This document shows positions 16,631-25,426 of a stretch of 64,000 nt of DNA, in pieces (position 1 is the stretch's first letter; every line of letters starts with the position of its first letter). The translations under genes were made by a program, and so were the position numbers. The notes under the pieces are model-generated. The model was not told where the DNA came from, ran no database searches, and saw only the letters and a program-made list of their open reading frames with translations. The stretch lies in NCBI RefSeq assembly GCF_027563315.1, contig NZ_JAMKBJ010000004.1, positions 124,001-188,000 on the forward strand. The letters run 5' to 3'. This stretch comes from Paenisporosarcina quisquiliarum (lineage in GTDB: Bacteria; Bacillota; Bacilli; Bacillales_A; Planococcaceae).

Positions 16631-16660
16631 TTGACATGTTAATTCATTAGTCGCTATAAT
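16631..16660 (+). promoter_or_regulatory. Sigma-A promoter of proS
   Basis: TTGACA at 16631-16636, an 18-base spacer and TATAAT at 16655-16660: both hexamers are perfect consensus. Transcription should begin near 16667, at the 5' side of the T-box leader. Confidence 0.92.
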
Positions 16661-16666
16661 CACAGA

Positions 16667-16895
16667 AATAGTTTAACAACAGTGATAAGGACCAGTAAAG
16701 AAACGTGTGTTTTTTTAGAGAGGGAGTTGCAAGGTGAAAGACTCCTAAAAACCACTTCTTGAACCTACCTTTGAGTTCGAAGTCGAAAGATATTCGCGGC
16801 GACAGCCGTTAACATGTTTGAGTGTGAAGCTTTGCTTCAAATGAGGGTGGTACCGCCATGGAAACATGGTCCCTCGTTTGTCGCAGAGCTTTTTT
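16667..16895 (+). ncRNA. T-box riboswitch, proline-specific (specifier CCU)
   Basis: Senses uncharged tRNA-Pro. Stem I elements appear in order: CCAGTA, the AG bulge in AGAGAGGG, the GTGAAA distal part, then GAA-CCT-A with the specifier at 16764-16766. The middle helix pairs AAGAA and GTGTGTTTTT with AAAAACCAC and TTCTT. The T-box AGGGTGGTACCGCC is at 16844-16857. The terminator pairs AAGCTTTGC (16827) with GCAGAGCTT (16883-16891) plus GAGGG with CCCTC, and ends in six T. The specificity agrees with the downstream prolyl-tRNA synthetase. Confidence 0.93.
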
Positions 16896-16903
16896 GTTTA
16901 TTA

Positions 16904-17098
16904 GGCTCTGTTAAACGATTTGGTTATTTATCGTACATTTGCGATTGCGGCATGATAGGCGCAAATGCACTCCCTTTGGAGCAACTTTTCGAAATTAGGA
17001 GCAACTTTCACTGATTTTGGAGCAACTTTTTAATTTTGGGAGCAACTATTACGATTTGAGAGCAACTAACCAATTTCCTACTAAAACTTAACAGAGCG
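16904..17098. repeat. Inverted-repeat-bounded segment inside the proS leader
   Basis: GGCTCTGTTAA at 16904-16914 is the reverse complement of TTAACAGAGC at 17088-17097 apart from the terminal base. The 7 bases before the left arm, TTTATTA (16897-16903), recur after the right arm (17103-17109), as a target duplication might. The segment contains array B and has no open reading frame of note. It looks like a small mobile or recombined unit placed between the T-box terminator and the proS start. Confidence 0.55.
16978..17067. repeat. Array B: five copies of GGAGCAACT, 20-21 bp period
   Basis: Cores start at 16978, 16998, 17019, 17039 and 17059 (the last is AGAGCAACT). Spacer bases are T-rich but variable. 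The array ends in CAACTAACCAATTTCC, matching the end of array C on the other side of proS. It lies within the untranslated leader of proS mRNA. Confidence 0.88.
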
Positions 17099-17124
17099 TT
17101 TATTTATTAAAAGGGGTGTTTTTA

Positions 17125-18555
17125 ATGAAAAAAGAGTTTGTGCAAAGTGTAACGGCGATGGATGATGACTTCGCTCAGTGGTTTACGGATGTTGTGACAA
17201 AAGCGGAGCTCGCGGATTATTCAAGCGTGCGCGGGTCAATGATTATACGTCCTTATGGTTACGCAATTTGGGACAATGTAAAAGAAGCGTTGGATGCACG
17301 CATTAAAGCAACGGGTCATGAAAATGTCTATATGCCACTTTTCATTCCAGAATCTTTATTGCAAAAAGAAAAAGATCATATTGAAGGATTTGCACCTGAA
17401 GTCGCATGGGTAACGCATGGTGGAAACGAAAAATTAGCGGAACGTTTATGTGTACGACCAACTTCTGAAGTATTATTTTGTGAGCATTTCAGTAATATCA
17501 TTCATTCTTACCGCGACTTGCCAAAGCTTTACAATCAGTGGTCCAATGTTGTCCGTTGGGAAAAGACGACACGTCCGTTCTTACGTACCCTAGAGTTTTT
17601 ATGGCAAGAAGGACACACAGCACACGCTACTGATGAGGATGCGCAAGTTGAAACCATCCGCATGTTGGATGAATACGCACAGCTATGCGAAGAGTGGCTG
17701 GCTATTCCTGTTGTGAAAGGACAGAAAACGGACAAAGAGAAGTTTTCCGGAGCCAAATCCACATATACAATCGAAACCTTGATGCATGACGGAAAAGCGC
17801 TACAATCCGGTACATCCCATCACTTCGGCGATGGCTTCGCACGTGCTTTCGATATCAAATATCTGGACAAAGAAGGCAAGCAACAATACGTTCATCAAAC
17901 ATCATGGGGATTCACAACTCGTATTATCGGGGCCATGATTATGGTGCACGGTGACGATCGAGGTCTTGTCATGCCTCCAAAAATTGCGCCAACACAAGTG
18001 ATGATTGTCCCAATTGCACAACATAAAGAAGGCGTATTGGATTATGCATACAGCTTGAAAGACAGTTTATCTGGTAGCGCCCGAGTCGGAATAGATGCAT
18101 CGGATAAAAAACCAGGTTGGAAATTCAATGAATACGAAATGAAAGGAATTCCAATTCGCCTGGAAGTTGGACCAAAAGATATCGAACAAGGTCAAGTCGT
18201 GTTGGTACGACGCGATACTGGTGAGAAACTCGTGGTGTCTGCGGATGAACTGGAAGATAGACTGACGGCATTGCTAGAAGACATTCAGAACAATTTGTTT
18301 AACAAAGCTTTGTCTCACAGGGAAGAACATACGTCGGTAGCGACATCTTTTGATGTATTTAAACATGTTCTGGTAGAAAATCCAGGCTTCATCAAAGCGA
18401 TGTGGTGTGGAGATGTGGCATGTGAAGAGTTCATAAAAGAAGAAACTTCTGCGACGTCACGTTGTATCCCATTCGAACAAGAAAAGCTGAGCAATACATG
18501 CGTATGCTGTGAAAAACCAGCTGAAAAGATGGTTTATTGGGCTAAAGCATATTAA
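17125..18555 (+). CDS. proS: Prolyl-tRNA synthetase, ProS type 3
   Basis: Charges tRNA-Pro in the cytoplasm. The 476-residue enzyme is the short type without the inserted editing domain. Class II motifs are seen in [43 protein letters not shown] and [14 protein letters not shown]. After the anticodon-binding domain, a zinc-like tail has CGDVAC and [21 protein letters not shown] 17116 is in frame but overlaps the AAAAGGGG site that serves ATG 17125. Controlled by a Pro T-box. A second, longer ProS elsewhere in the genome is possible but not visible here. Confidence 0.96.
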   Translation: MKKEFVQSVTAMDDDFAQWFTDVVTKAELADYSSVRGSMIIRPYGYAIWDNVKEALDARIKATGHENVYMPLFIPESLLQKEKDHIEGFAPEVAWVTHGGNEKLAERLCVRPTSEVLFCEHFSNIIHSYRDLPKLYNQWSNVVRWEKTTRPFLRTLEFLWQEGHTAHATDEDAQVETIRMLDEYAQLCEEWLAIPVVKGQKTDKEKFSGAKSTYTIETLMHDGKALQSGTSHHFGDGFARAFDIKYLDKEGKQQYVHQTSWGFTTRIIGAMIMVHGDDRGLVMPPKIAPTQVMIVPIAQHKEGVLDYAYSLKDSLSGSARVGIDASDKKPGWKFNEYEMKGIPIRLEVGPKDIEQGQVVLVRRDTGEKLVVSADELEDRLTALLEDIQNNLFNKALSHREEHTSVATSFDVFKHVLVENPGFIKAMWCGDVACEEFIKEETSATSRCIPFEQEKLSNTCVCCEKPAEKMVYWAKAY

Positions 18556-18563
18556 AAATAGTG

Positions 18564-18598
18564 AAAAGCCTTCCCCGCTAAGTTGGGAAGGCTTTTTT
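18564..18598. terminator. Terminator after proS
   Basis: AAAAGCCTTCCC / GGGAAGGCTTTTTT around a 9-base loop. Array C begins 23 bases later. Confidence 0.93.
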
Positions 18599-18620
18599 CA
18601 TGTCTTTATTTGAAGTTAAT

Positions 18621-18692
18621 GGGGCAACTTTTGCTGTTATAGGGGCAACTCTTTGTTATATAAGGGCAACTTTCCACCTTATTGGGGCAACT
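18621..18692. repeat. Array C: four copies of GGGGCAACT, exact 21 bp period
   Basis: Cores start at 18621, 18642, 18663 and 18684 (third copy has AGGGCAACT). The tail CAACTAACCAATTATCTCC is nearly identical to the tail of array B, so B and C are of one subtype. It lies between the proS terminator and the convergent Nudix gene. Confidence 0.88.
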
Positions 18693-18710
18693 AACCAATT
18701 ATCTCCTAAT

Positions 18711-19130
18711 TCAACTTTCAATCGCCTTAACTAACAGTCCCTTCAAGAATGCCACATCCTCGGGATAACTCAGCTCTAACGAATCCAATTCATCTGCAGA
18801 TTTCCAGGCAATCTCTAAAATAAATTCATCCGGGTCCTGCAAGGTTAACTCTCCGCTTACCCGCTTCACCAAGAAATACTGTATGTCATACGAAATTCCG
18901 TACTGTGCATTCATTCCATTTTTGTCCTGAAGTTTAGACACAATTTCAACGGTCAAACCCGTTTCTTCTTCGAATTCTCGCATACAAGCTTCCTCATACG
19001 TTTCATTGCCTTCGATTCCACCTGAAGGAACGGTCCATTTCGGCTCTTCATCTGGGGCAGCTTGCAACACCATTAATACTTGATTTTCTTCATTGATGCA
19101 CACACCCGCGGCACCTTTCCACTGAAACAT
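18711..19130 (-). CDS. Nudix hydrolase
   Basis: A 139-residue Nudix protein; the box GGIEGNETYEEACMREFEEETGL is complete. The start WKGAAGVCINEENQVLMVLQ and the substrate loop DEEPKWTVPSG are typical of the MutT/ADP-ribose group; real substrate unknown. The frame opens earlier, but AAAGGAGGT 6 bases before ATG 19130 sets the start. It follows the SDR gene by 20 bases on the same strand. Confidence 0.87.
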   Translation of the reverse strand: MFQWKGAAGVCINEENQVLMVLQAAPDEEPKWTVPSGGIEGNETYEEACMREFEEETGLTVEIVSKLQDKNGMNAQYGISYDIQYFLVKRVSGELTLQDPDEFILEIAWKSADELDSLELSYPEDVAFLKGLLVKAIES

Positions 19131-19150
19131 GAACAAACCTCCTTTTACAT

Positions 19151-19885
19151 TCAATGTTCGTAAATCATTTTTCGCGTCATACCGCCGTCCACAACCAAAT
19201 TAATGCCTGTGACAAAATCGTTTTGCGGGTCGGTTAAATACAGACATGCCTTGGCAATATCAGAAGGTTTACCCACTCTGCCGGACAGATGCTGTTCATG
19301 GTCAATATCGCGAAGTTCGCTGTAATCACCTGTTTCAATCCAGCCCGGTGAAATGGCGTTGACCGTGATACGATGCTCCGCAAGAGATGCGGCAAGCGCA
19401 TGGGTTACTGCGACAATTCCGCCTTTCGTCGCTGCGTATGCTTCTGAATTCGGTTCGGACATAGACGCGCGAGTAGAGGCAATATTGACAATTGATCCGC
19501 CACTTTCCTGTTCTCGCATTTGCAGAGCCGCTTCGCGTGAACATAAAAAGACACTGCGTAAATTTGTATTGATGACATCATCCCATTCCGTTATCGATAA
19601 ATCAAAAAGCGGTTTGAATTCGCTCTTCCCTGCATTATTAATGAGGATATCGATACGACCGAATGCCTTTAATGTTTCTTTCATCAAATTTTTGATGTCG
19701 GCTTCTTTTCGTACATCTGTTTTAACAAACACACTTCCTACAAGCTGTTTGCTGACTTCTTTACCTAACTTCTCATTCACATCAGCTAGGACGACATGCG
19801 CACCTTTTGCCACATAAGCTTCGGCAATTCCACGCCCAATGCCGTGTGACGCGCCAGTTACAATCACCACTTGTGCTTGATTCAT
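19151..19885 (-). CDS. SDR-family oxidoreductase
   Basis: A 244-residue classical short-chain dehydrogenase using NAD(P)H. The nucleotide-binding motif is VTGASHGIGRGIAEAY, the structural NNAG is at residues 87-90, the catalytic Ser lies in IVNIASTRAS and the YxxxK in EAYAATKGG; the PGWIETG and DGGMTRKMI ends are intact. The substrate, a sugar or 3-ketoacyl compound, cannot be told. Probably cotranscribed with the Nudix gene. Confidence 0.9.
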   Translation of the reverse strand: MNQAQVVIVTGASHGIGRGIAEAYVAKGAHVVLADVNEKLGKEVSKQLVGSVFVKTDVRKEADIKNLMKETLKAFGRIDILINNAGKSEFKPLFDLSITEWDDVINTNLRSVFLCSREAALQMREQESGGSIVNIASTRASMSEPNSEAYAATKGGIVAVTHALAASLAEHRITVNAISPGWIETGDYSELRDIDHEQHLSGRVGKPSDIAKACLYLTDPQNDFVTGINLVVDGGMTRKMIYEH

Positions 19886-19912
19886 ACTAGAATTCCACCT
19901 TTCATCTATAAC

Positions 19913-20011
19913 TTAACGAGTCCACCATTCCGTAAACACAACAATTCCAATAACCACGGCAAATGCCAATATGTAAAACCACTCGGGAACACCACCAAAA
20001 CTCATCATCAT
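19913..20011 (-). CDS. Small membrane peptide, 32 residues
   Basis: The peptide starts MMMSFGGVPEWFY, has one hydrophobic helix (about ILAFAVVIGIVVF) and ends in TEWWTR. AAAGGATGTGG precedes the triple ATG (20003-20011). It is shorter than usual gene-calling limits. The composition (Gly-Pro-aromatic head, one helix, charged tail) resembles small membrane peptides of spore formers, but I cannot name it. It sits just upstream of the SDR gene on the same strand. Confidence 0.6.
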   Translation of the reverse strand: MMMSFGGVPEWFYILAFAVVIGIVVFTEWWTR

Positions 20012-20099
20012 CCACATCCTTTACCCATTCAAAAAATTCTCACAAAGGAACTATTTAAATATGATAACATGGTTTTAGTCAAAACTAGGAGGTTGAGCC

Positions 20100-21044
20100 A
20101 TGACGCGCATACATAGTGATTTACACCGTTTCGATCCTGTGACTGTAATTGGTGCTGGAACGATTGGACTTTCGTGGGCGACATTATTTTTAGCACACGG
20201 TCTGACGGTAAGATTATACGATCCACGACCGGATTTGAAAGAAGTGTCTGAGCAGCATTTCAAATCCATTGAGTCTACATTAACTTTACTCAACCTGCCG
20301 TCTAAAGGCTTTGAATCGCGATTGACTCTAACATCTGACCTTCAGCAAGCTGTAACGGGGGCGGCCGTCATACAGGAAAACGGTCCAGAAAAATTAACGC
20401 TTAAACAGGAACTTTTCGCTAATATCGAAAACTACGTGGAAGCACATACTTTGTTGCTTTCCTCTTCATCAACCCTTCCGGCAAGTGATATTTCAGTATT
20501 AATGAAAGACAAAAGTCGTATGCTGATTGGGCATCCATTCAATCCGCCACTTGTGATGCCTTTAGTTGAAGTGGTGCCAGGTCAATTCACCTCACATGAA
20601 GCAGTCGAAGATGCACTTGTCTTTTACCGCGCACTCGGCAAAGCCCCTCAACATATTCAAAAAGAAGTCTTTGGATTCGTTGCCAACCGTTTGCAGTTTG
20701 CCATGATGCGGGAAGCAATGTATTTAGTGGATGAAGGCGTCGTTGCAATGGAAGACGTAGACGAAATCGTCAAAGATTCAATCGGGTTACGCTGGGCCGC
20801 TACCGGACCGATGCTTGGCATGCATTTAGGCGGTGGTCAAGGTGGGATGGAATCATTCATGCGTCATCTAGGACCAACCATGGAGAAGAGTTGGTATGCA
20901 CAAGGGAATCTCAAGATGGATGAGGATACCATATCACGTTTAGCCACAAAATCACGTAAATCCTACGGTCACTCAACCATCGACGAACTTGCGCAAATGC
21001 GTGACGAAAAGCAAATGGCCATTTTAAAAACACGGCATAAATAA
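20100..21044 (+). CDS. 3-hydroxyacyl-CoA dehydrogenase-family protein
   Basis: A 314-residue NAD-dependent dehydrogenase of the HCDH/lambda-crystallin group. The Rossmann motif is VIGAGTIGLSWATLFLAHG, the acidic ribose contact lies in LYDPRPD, and SSSSTLPASDI, IGHPFNPPLVMPLVEVVPG and the C-terminal helical domain (GFVANRLQFAMMREAMYLVD) are present. Candidates are 3-hydroxybutyryl-CoA, L-carnitine or L-gulonate dehydrogenases; it has no beta-oxidation neighbours here. AGGAGG lies 7 bases before ATG. Confidence 0.85.
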   Translation: MTRIHSDLHRFDPVTVIGAGTIGLSWATLFLAHGLTVRLYDPRPDLKEVSEQHFKSIESTLTLLNLPSKGFESRLTLTSDLQQAVTGAAVIQENGPEKLTLKQELFANIENYVEAHTLLLSSSSTLPASDISVLMKDKSRMLIGHPFNPPLVMPLVEVVPGQFTSHEAVEDALVFYRALGKAPQHIQKEVFGFVANRLQFAMMREAMYLVDEGVVAMEDVDEIVKDSIGLRWAATGPMLGMHLGGGQGGMESFMRHLGPTMEKSWYAQGNLKMDEDTISRLATKSRKSYGHSTIDELAQMRDEKQMAILKTRHK

Positions 21045-21047
21045 GGA

Positions 21048-21082
21048 AAAGGCTGTCTCAAATTAATCGAGACAGCCTTTCT
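21048..21082. terminator. Bidirectional terminator
   Basis: AAAGGCTGTCTC / GAGACAGCCTTT with CTATT after it, between convergent genes ending at 21044 and 21084. Confidence 0.88.
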
Positions 21083-21083
21083 A

Positions 21084-22751
21084 TTATTCCAAGCTGGTTA
21101 TCTTCATTGTTTTAACAGGTAAGAAAATTTCGCCTGTATTTAAATAAGTCACGCTCACTTGATCGCCCTCTTTTAAGTAGACCGCCAAAGGTTCCACTTC
21201 TGTGGATACCAAGTAATTCGTTCCATCCGTTAACATGAACGATACCAGCGTGGAATCACCCACTCGCTCTTTATATACACGTTCAACATTTCCGGTAGTT
21301 GTTGCTTCTTCAGCTTTTGAACTACCATTCACGCTACTACCACCACGTTGCAATGCCGTTTTATATAGCCTCAATGCTTCGTTTGGTGTATTCGCAAAAG
21401 CGGAAATTTCCGGATTCGCTGCAGAGACGATAAAGTAGTTTTGTAAAAATCCATTGGCATCAAGTACTGGAGTCAACCAGCTTGCTTCCCCGTAGAAATT
21501 GTACAAAATCGGCATTTCACCGGACCACTTTTTCTCGATGAATTTCTTTTCAACGATTTGAAGTGCACCATATGAATCCATATAGGACTCTTCCATATTA
21601 CCAGTGTAAAAAGTCGCTTCCCCTGTGCGTGCATTCGTCAATGAATACCCGAGCATGGAATCAACACCTTCTTTTGGACTGGTGAAATCAGTGAAGTAAT
21701 ACATTACCCCGTTCTCATTAAAAATAGGACTGACATTTGCTTCCGTTCCTTGATCGGAAGGCAATTTCACATCTTTCTTGCCGAATAAACTGTTCCAGAA
21801 TCCGTGAACGTACTTTCCGAAATAGCCATTTTGCAAACTCACCACTTCTGGCGATACCGCTCCATCAATGAAGTCTGGCGCTTCGTTCAATGCATACGTC
21901 TTGATGTCACCGGATTGTGGATTGACCACAGCTACTCCCGTCACTTCAAAACCATTGCGGGCAGAGACGAATTTTCCGAATGAACGGATGTAATGCGGCT
22001 TTCCTTCTTCATCAATTTCAAGCTGCATGTCGCCGTGGAAAATCGTTTCCGGCAGCTCTAGACGCAAATGGCGTGCAACATTTTTTTGGAAGAAGGAAGA
22101 TGGTGTATACGCCATCTCTGCTTTCACAAACTTCGGATTGTCCGATGAATCAGTTGCACTCATCGTGAAGTAACCCGGGGTGGTGTCCCCATTCACCCAT
22201 TTAAAGAAACCAGAGAACTCGACTGGCGCAATATAAACAAAGGCATCATCCACTTTTTGAATTTGTAGTCTGCCTAATTCGTAATAACTCGTATTCGGCA
22301 CTTGACCGAATGCTTTTTTCATCTTGTTGCGTGCGAATTTTGGTGGAACACTTGCAGGTGTTTCCTTTTCATCAAAGGCTTCGATTTCGACTTCTTGTTT
22401 CATTTTTGCGGAGTCGAATTTTTCATCTGCATTAAACAACATGGCACTTAACATGTATCCACCAAATACAAGAGCTGCAAGGAATAGCACACCTTTAACT
22501 AGGCGTTCTTTTCCGGTTGATGAAAATACACCAAGACCTGTCGCCATAATGGCAAGTGGCCAAAGTGCGGACAGATTTCGATCTATATTTGTTACATAAT
22601 AGAAAGTGAAAATAATAACTACCAACCCAATGGCAGTTCCTACGATACCAGCGACAATTCCTTTGCGTTTTTCTTTAAGCAACGTCAGCGGCATAATCAG
22701 AAATGCTGCAATAATCGCAATCACGATGCTATAAAGGAATGTTAAACCCAT
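21084..22751 (-). CDS. Large membrane-anchored protein of unknown function
   Basis: I do not recognise this 555-residue protein. The first 110 residues contain about four hydrophobic segments (starts LTFLYSIVIAIIAAFLIMP); the remaining 440 are extracytoplasmic and contain repeated YFT and Y-F-T-x-S/G segments (GYFTMSATDSSDNP, MYYFTDFTSPKEG, ATFYTGNMEES), followed by a C-terminal beta-rich region (GDSTLVSFMLTDGTNYLVST). The reading frame is clean with conserved-looking composition. Single gene; location suggests an envelope function, nothing more. Confidence 0.75.
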   Translation of the reverse strand: MGLTFLYSIVIAIIAAFLIMPLTLLKEKRKGIVAGIVGTAIGLVVIIFTFYYVTNIDRNLSALWPLAIMATGLGVFSSTGKERLVKGVLFLAALVFGGYMLSAMLFNADEKFDSAKMKQEVEIEAFDEKETPASVPPKFARNKMKKAFGQVPNTSYYELGRLQIQKVDDAFVYIAPVEFSGFFKWVNGDTTPGYFTMSATDSSDNPKFVKAEMAYTPSSFFQKNVARHLRLELPETIFHGDMQLEIDEEGKPHYIRSFGKFVSARNGFEVTGVAVVNPQSGDIKTYALNEAPDFIDGAVSPEVVSLQNGYFGKYVHGFWNSLFGKKDVKLPSDQGTEANVSPIFNENGVMYYFTDFTSPKEGVDSMLGYSLTNARTGEATFYTGNMEESYMDSYGALQIVEKKFIEKKWSGEMPILYNFYGEASWLTPVLDANGFLQNYFIVSAANPEISAFANTPNEALRLYKTALQRGGSSVNGSSKAEEATTTGNVERVYKERVGDSTLVSFMLTDGTNYLVSTEVEPLAVYLKEGDQVSVTYLNTGEIFLPVKTMKITSLE

Positions 22752-22837
22752 ATAAGTTCCTCTTTTCTTGGATGTTTTCTCTTCTTTAATACGAATGAAG
22801 CCTTTAAAAGTTTCAAGGAAAGTACTGTCTCAAACAA

Positions 22838-22872
22838 AAAAAAGCGACTGCTAACTGGTAGCAATCACTTTA
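22838..22872 (-). terminator. Terminator of the ywbE-to-M19 operon
   Basis: AAAGTGATTGCTA / TAGCAGTCGCTTTTTTTT on the minus strand; it overlaps the stop codon of the dipeptidase gene. Confidence 0.8.
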
Positions 22873-23795
22873 TTAATATAGTTTTTGAAATTGTTTGAGG
22901 CAATTCCTCGAACCTCTTCTTCGGTAAACTGTTCACTTAGAGTATTCACTACATTCTGCGTATCACTCGCATCATGTAGACCTTCGACAAAGACACTAAT
23001 GCCATCAAAATCTGAGCCAAGTCCCAAATGCTGAACACCTATTAACTTCGAGAAATGAGTAAAGTGATGCAGCAAGTGTTCAAGTGTAACTGGATTTACC
23101 TCTTTGTGGATAAACGGTGGATAATACACGATGTGTATGTGTCCTCCTTTATCGACTAATGCTTTGGCTTGTTCATCGGTTAAATTTCGTGGGTGGTCAC
23201 AAAGGCTTCTTGCATTGGAGTGGCTGGCAATCAAATGTTTCGCTTTAGAAATTACATCCCAAAATGACTGTTCATTCAAATGGGACACATCGATCAAAAC
23301 ATTACGTTCATTCAATAATTCCACTACTTCATATCCGAATGGCGTCAAGCCTAAATGAGACGGTTCATCCGCTCCATGTGCCACTGCGTTGGCATGATTC
23401 CAAGTAAGCCCAACAAGCTTCACCCCTGCATCCAACAGAGCCTTCAGTTTTTCAAGGTCTTCTCCAAATGCATCTGCACCTTCAAGTGTCAGCACAGCAC
23501 CAATTTCATTCTCTCCCAGTTGATCAATCTGCTTCCAATCTGTAATGTGGACCATTTCTGGATTCGGAGCCAGCACATGGGTATGAAACAATTCAACTTG
23601 ACGAAGCGCAGCCATGAATTTTTCTTTTTGAGGTACTTCAGGAGAAATGAATATGGCAAAAAACTGCACTTGTACTTCCCCGGCAATCAACCTATTTTTA
23701 TTCGCTTGCAGAAGGTCTGCATGTTCATAGGGAAGTAATTCATCCGTTATCGATAATTTATATAAAACATCACAATGTAAATCAATGATTTTCAT
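22851..23795 (-). CDS. Membrane dipeptidase, peptidase M19 family
   Basis: A 314-residue zinc dipeptidase of the renal dipeptidase type. The metal-binding DLHCDVL (residues 5-11), the bridging Glu region LTLEGADAFG, SHLNEQSFWDV, ASHSNARSLCDHPRNLTDEQ and GLGSDFDGI are all present. Despite the family name there is no signal peptide. Its ATG overlaps the TGA of the upstream Nudix gene by four bases (ATGA). Last gene of the eight-gene minus-strand operon. Confidence 0.92.
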   Translation of the reverse strand: MKIIDLHCDVLYKLSITDELLPYEHADLLQANKNRLIAGEVQVQFFAIFISPEVPQKEKFMAALRQVELFHTHVLAPNPEMVHITDWKQIDQLGENEIGAVLTLEGADAFGEDLEKLKALLDAGVKLVGLTWNHANAVAHGADEPSHLGLTPFGYEVVELLNERNVLIDVSHLNEQSFWDVISKAKHLIASHSNARSLCDHPRNLTDEQAKALVDKGGHIHIVYYPPFIHKEVNPVTLEHLLHHFTHFSKLIGVQHLGLGSDFDGISVFVEGLHDASDTQNVVNTLSEQFTEEEVRGIASNNFKNYINKVIATS

Positions 23796-24412
23796 ATCAT
23801 GCCTCCTATTCGATTTAATGATTTCAATACTTTTCCCATATATTCTTCGCTATGCGGTACAAAGTCTTCAGGCTTAACGATAAGCGATGAATGGGTGATG
23901 GAATTAGAATGTATGTGATGAAGTGTAATATGTTGAACCTCACGCTCGTATAAACTGATCACATCAGCCATAGGTGCTGAATATATGGCACTGACTTCTT
24001 CTTCCTGTATATGTAAGGATGGATTAGCGGGTCCGATCATGTATACATATGTATGCGCAAATTCATTATCAATAAAATCCTTTTGCACAATGCTGTCTTT
24101 AAAGATACCTATCGTTTTAAGATCTTCCATGCCTAGATCAACACCGAGTTCTTCCCTTACTTCACGAATGCCATCACTTACTTTTTCGTGAGCCAAAAGA
24201 TGCCCAGCTGCTGTTATGTCGAATAGACCCGGGAAATCTTTTTTCAAATGACTTCTTAGTTGGAATAATAGGTGAGGCACACCATTAATTTTTTGGACAA
24301 ACCAGCAATGAAATGTTTCATGCCATAGCCCTTCTTGATGAACAATTGCTCTCGTGTTTTCCCCGACCTTTTGATGCTTTTCATCAAAGACTGCCAAAAG
24401 TTCCTTTTCCAA
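23792..24412 (-). CDS. Nudix hydrolase, isopentenyl-diphosphate isomerase-like
   Basis: A 206-residue Nudix-domain protein. The opening AVFDEKHQKVGENTRAIVH and LWHETFHCWFV resemble the YfcD/IPP isomerase-like branch; the box region AAGHLLAHEKVSDGIREVRE continuing EELGV is complete. Such proteins act as phosphatases on unknown nucleotide-like metabolites. It lies 6 bases after the TPR gene and overlaps the M19 gene. Confidence 0.85.
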   Translation of the reverse strand: MEKELLAVFDEKHQKVGENTRAIVHQEGLWHETFHCWFVQKINGVPHLLFQLRSHLKKDFPGLFDITAAGHLLAHEKVSDGIREVREELGVDLGMEDLKTIGIFKDSIVQKDFIDNEFAHTYVYMIGPANPSLHIQEEEVSAIYSAPMADVISLYEREVQHITLHHIHSNSITHSSLIVKPEDFVPHSEEYMGKVLKSLNRIGGMI

Positions 24413-24418
24413 GTCACT

Positions 24419-24898
24419 TCACCACGTTTTATTTAATTTGTCCTTATAGAACTGAATGGCATTTCCATACCGTTTGATGTTTTTATCTCGAGTAGTGGTT
24501 GCTACCACGCTTAGCAATGTTTCCATTGCGAGATCATGTTCATTTAAATTATGTAACGTCATGGCAAGGAACACAGGAATTGCATTATTTTCTGGAAATT
24601 CCGCCATACCTTTTTCAAAAATGGACCGGGATTTAGCGTATTCACCAATCACGCGATAAGTACTTCCTAACCCTACAAATGCCCCTTCTCTCTCGTGTCC
24701 ACTTAACCCATTCTCAAGAGCTTGTTCATAATAAGGAACCGCTTCTCTTTCCAATCCCTGAACGTCGCAAGCCCACGCACACTGGTAAAGAATCACTGGA
24801 TTGTTTGAGTCATTTGATAATAAACCTTTCAATATAGGTAAAGCTTCTGATGCTTTCCCGCTCTCTCTCAGTTGAATAGCCCGTTCTAAATTATTCAC
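24419..24898 (-). CDS. Tetratricopeptide-repeat protein (TPR_5-like)
   Basis: A 159-residue protein built of about four TPR helical pairs: ALPILKGLLSNDSNNPVILY, EAVPYYEQALENGLSGHERE, YAKSRSIFEKGMAEFPENNA, HDLAMETLLSVVATTT. It is likely a protein-protein interaction module. GTG 24907 directly follows the stop of the GNAT gene, but AGGTG with 6-base spacing supports GTG 24898. Fifth gene from the operon end; partner unknown. Confidence 0.82.
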   Translation of the reverse strand: MNNLERAIQLRESGKASEALPILKGLLSNDSNNPVILYQCAWACDVQGLEREAVPYYEQALENGLSGHEREGAFVGLGSTYRVIGEYAKSRSIFEKGMAEFPENNAIPVFLAMTLHNLNEHDLAMETLLSVVATTTRDKNIKRYGNAIQFYKDKLNKTW

Positions 24899-24907
24899 TT
24901 TTATCAC

Positions 24908-25426
24908 CTACCATTCAAGACTCATATACAATTCGTCCACATACTTATGATAATCTGTTTTCATTGCATGATGCTCGAGACCAAACTTTTTAAATCCTGC
25001 TTTTTCATAAAGTCTAATTGCAGGGGTATTGGTTGCAACGACTGTTAAATTCATTTTTTCGACTCCCGGCCAAGTCTTGGCATGCTCAATCGTTGCCCCT
25101 AATAACGCATTACCGATTTGCTGTCCACGAACTCGAGGGGTCACATAGACGGCTAGTAAATTCACCCGATGACGCAATTTTGGAGCTCCTTCACCTGCTA
25201 TGGTCATCACACCGACCAATTCATTATCGATAAATGCACCTAATGTTGAACTTCCGGTTGCATCTAAATTGGTAGCTGTGCGTTCGAGTGGATTGCTTCG
25301 TACTATCGCTTCTTCGTAAGTGGTCGCAAATGCCTCTGGATTTTGCTGCAAAGCTTCCAATCTTAACTGCAAATATTTCAACGCATCTTCACCTGTCAAT
25401 TTACGGATTTCCATTTTGTTGCCCAT
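24908..25426 (-). CDS. GNAT N-acetyltransferase
   Basis: A 172-residue acetyltransferase. The acetyl-CoA site is VTPRVRGQQIGNALLGATI (about 95-113), followed by LTVVATNTPAIRLYEKAGF. It follows paiB directly (TAA next to ATG) as paiA does in B. subtilis in reverse order, but the sequence is not that of PaiA, so I do not use that name. AAGGTG lies 9 bases before ATG 25426. Substrate unknown. Confidence 0.85.
   Translation of the reverse strand: MGNKMEIRKLTGEDALKYLQLRLEALQQNPEAFATTYEEAIVRSNPLERTATNLDATGSSTLGAFIDNELVGVMTIAGEGAPKLRHRVNLLAVYVTPRVRGQQIGNALLGATIEHAKTWPGVEKMNLTVVATNTPAIRLYEKAGFKKFGLEHHAMKTDYHKYVDELYMSLEW

Noticed and set aside
24908-25426. PaiA
   Set aside because: It is a GNAT gene next to paiB, but residues do not resemble B. 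subtilis PaiA and the gene order is reversed.
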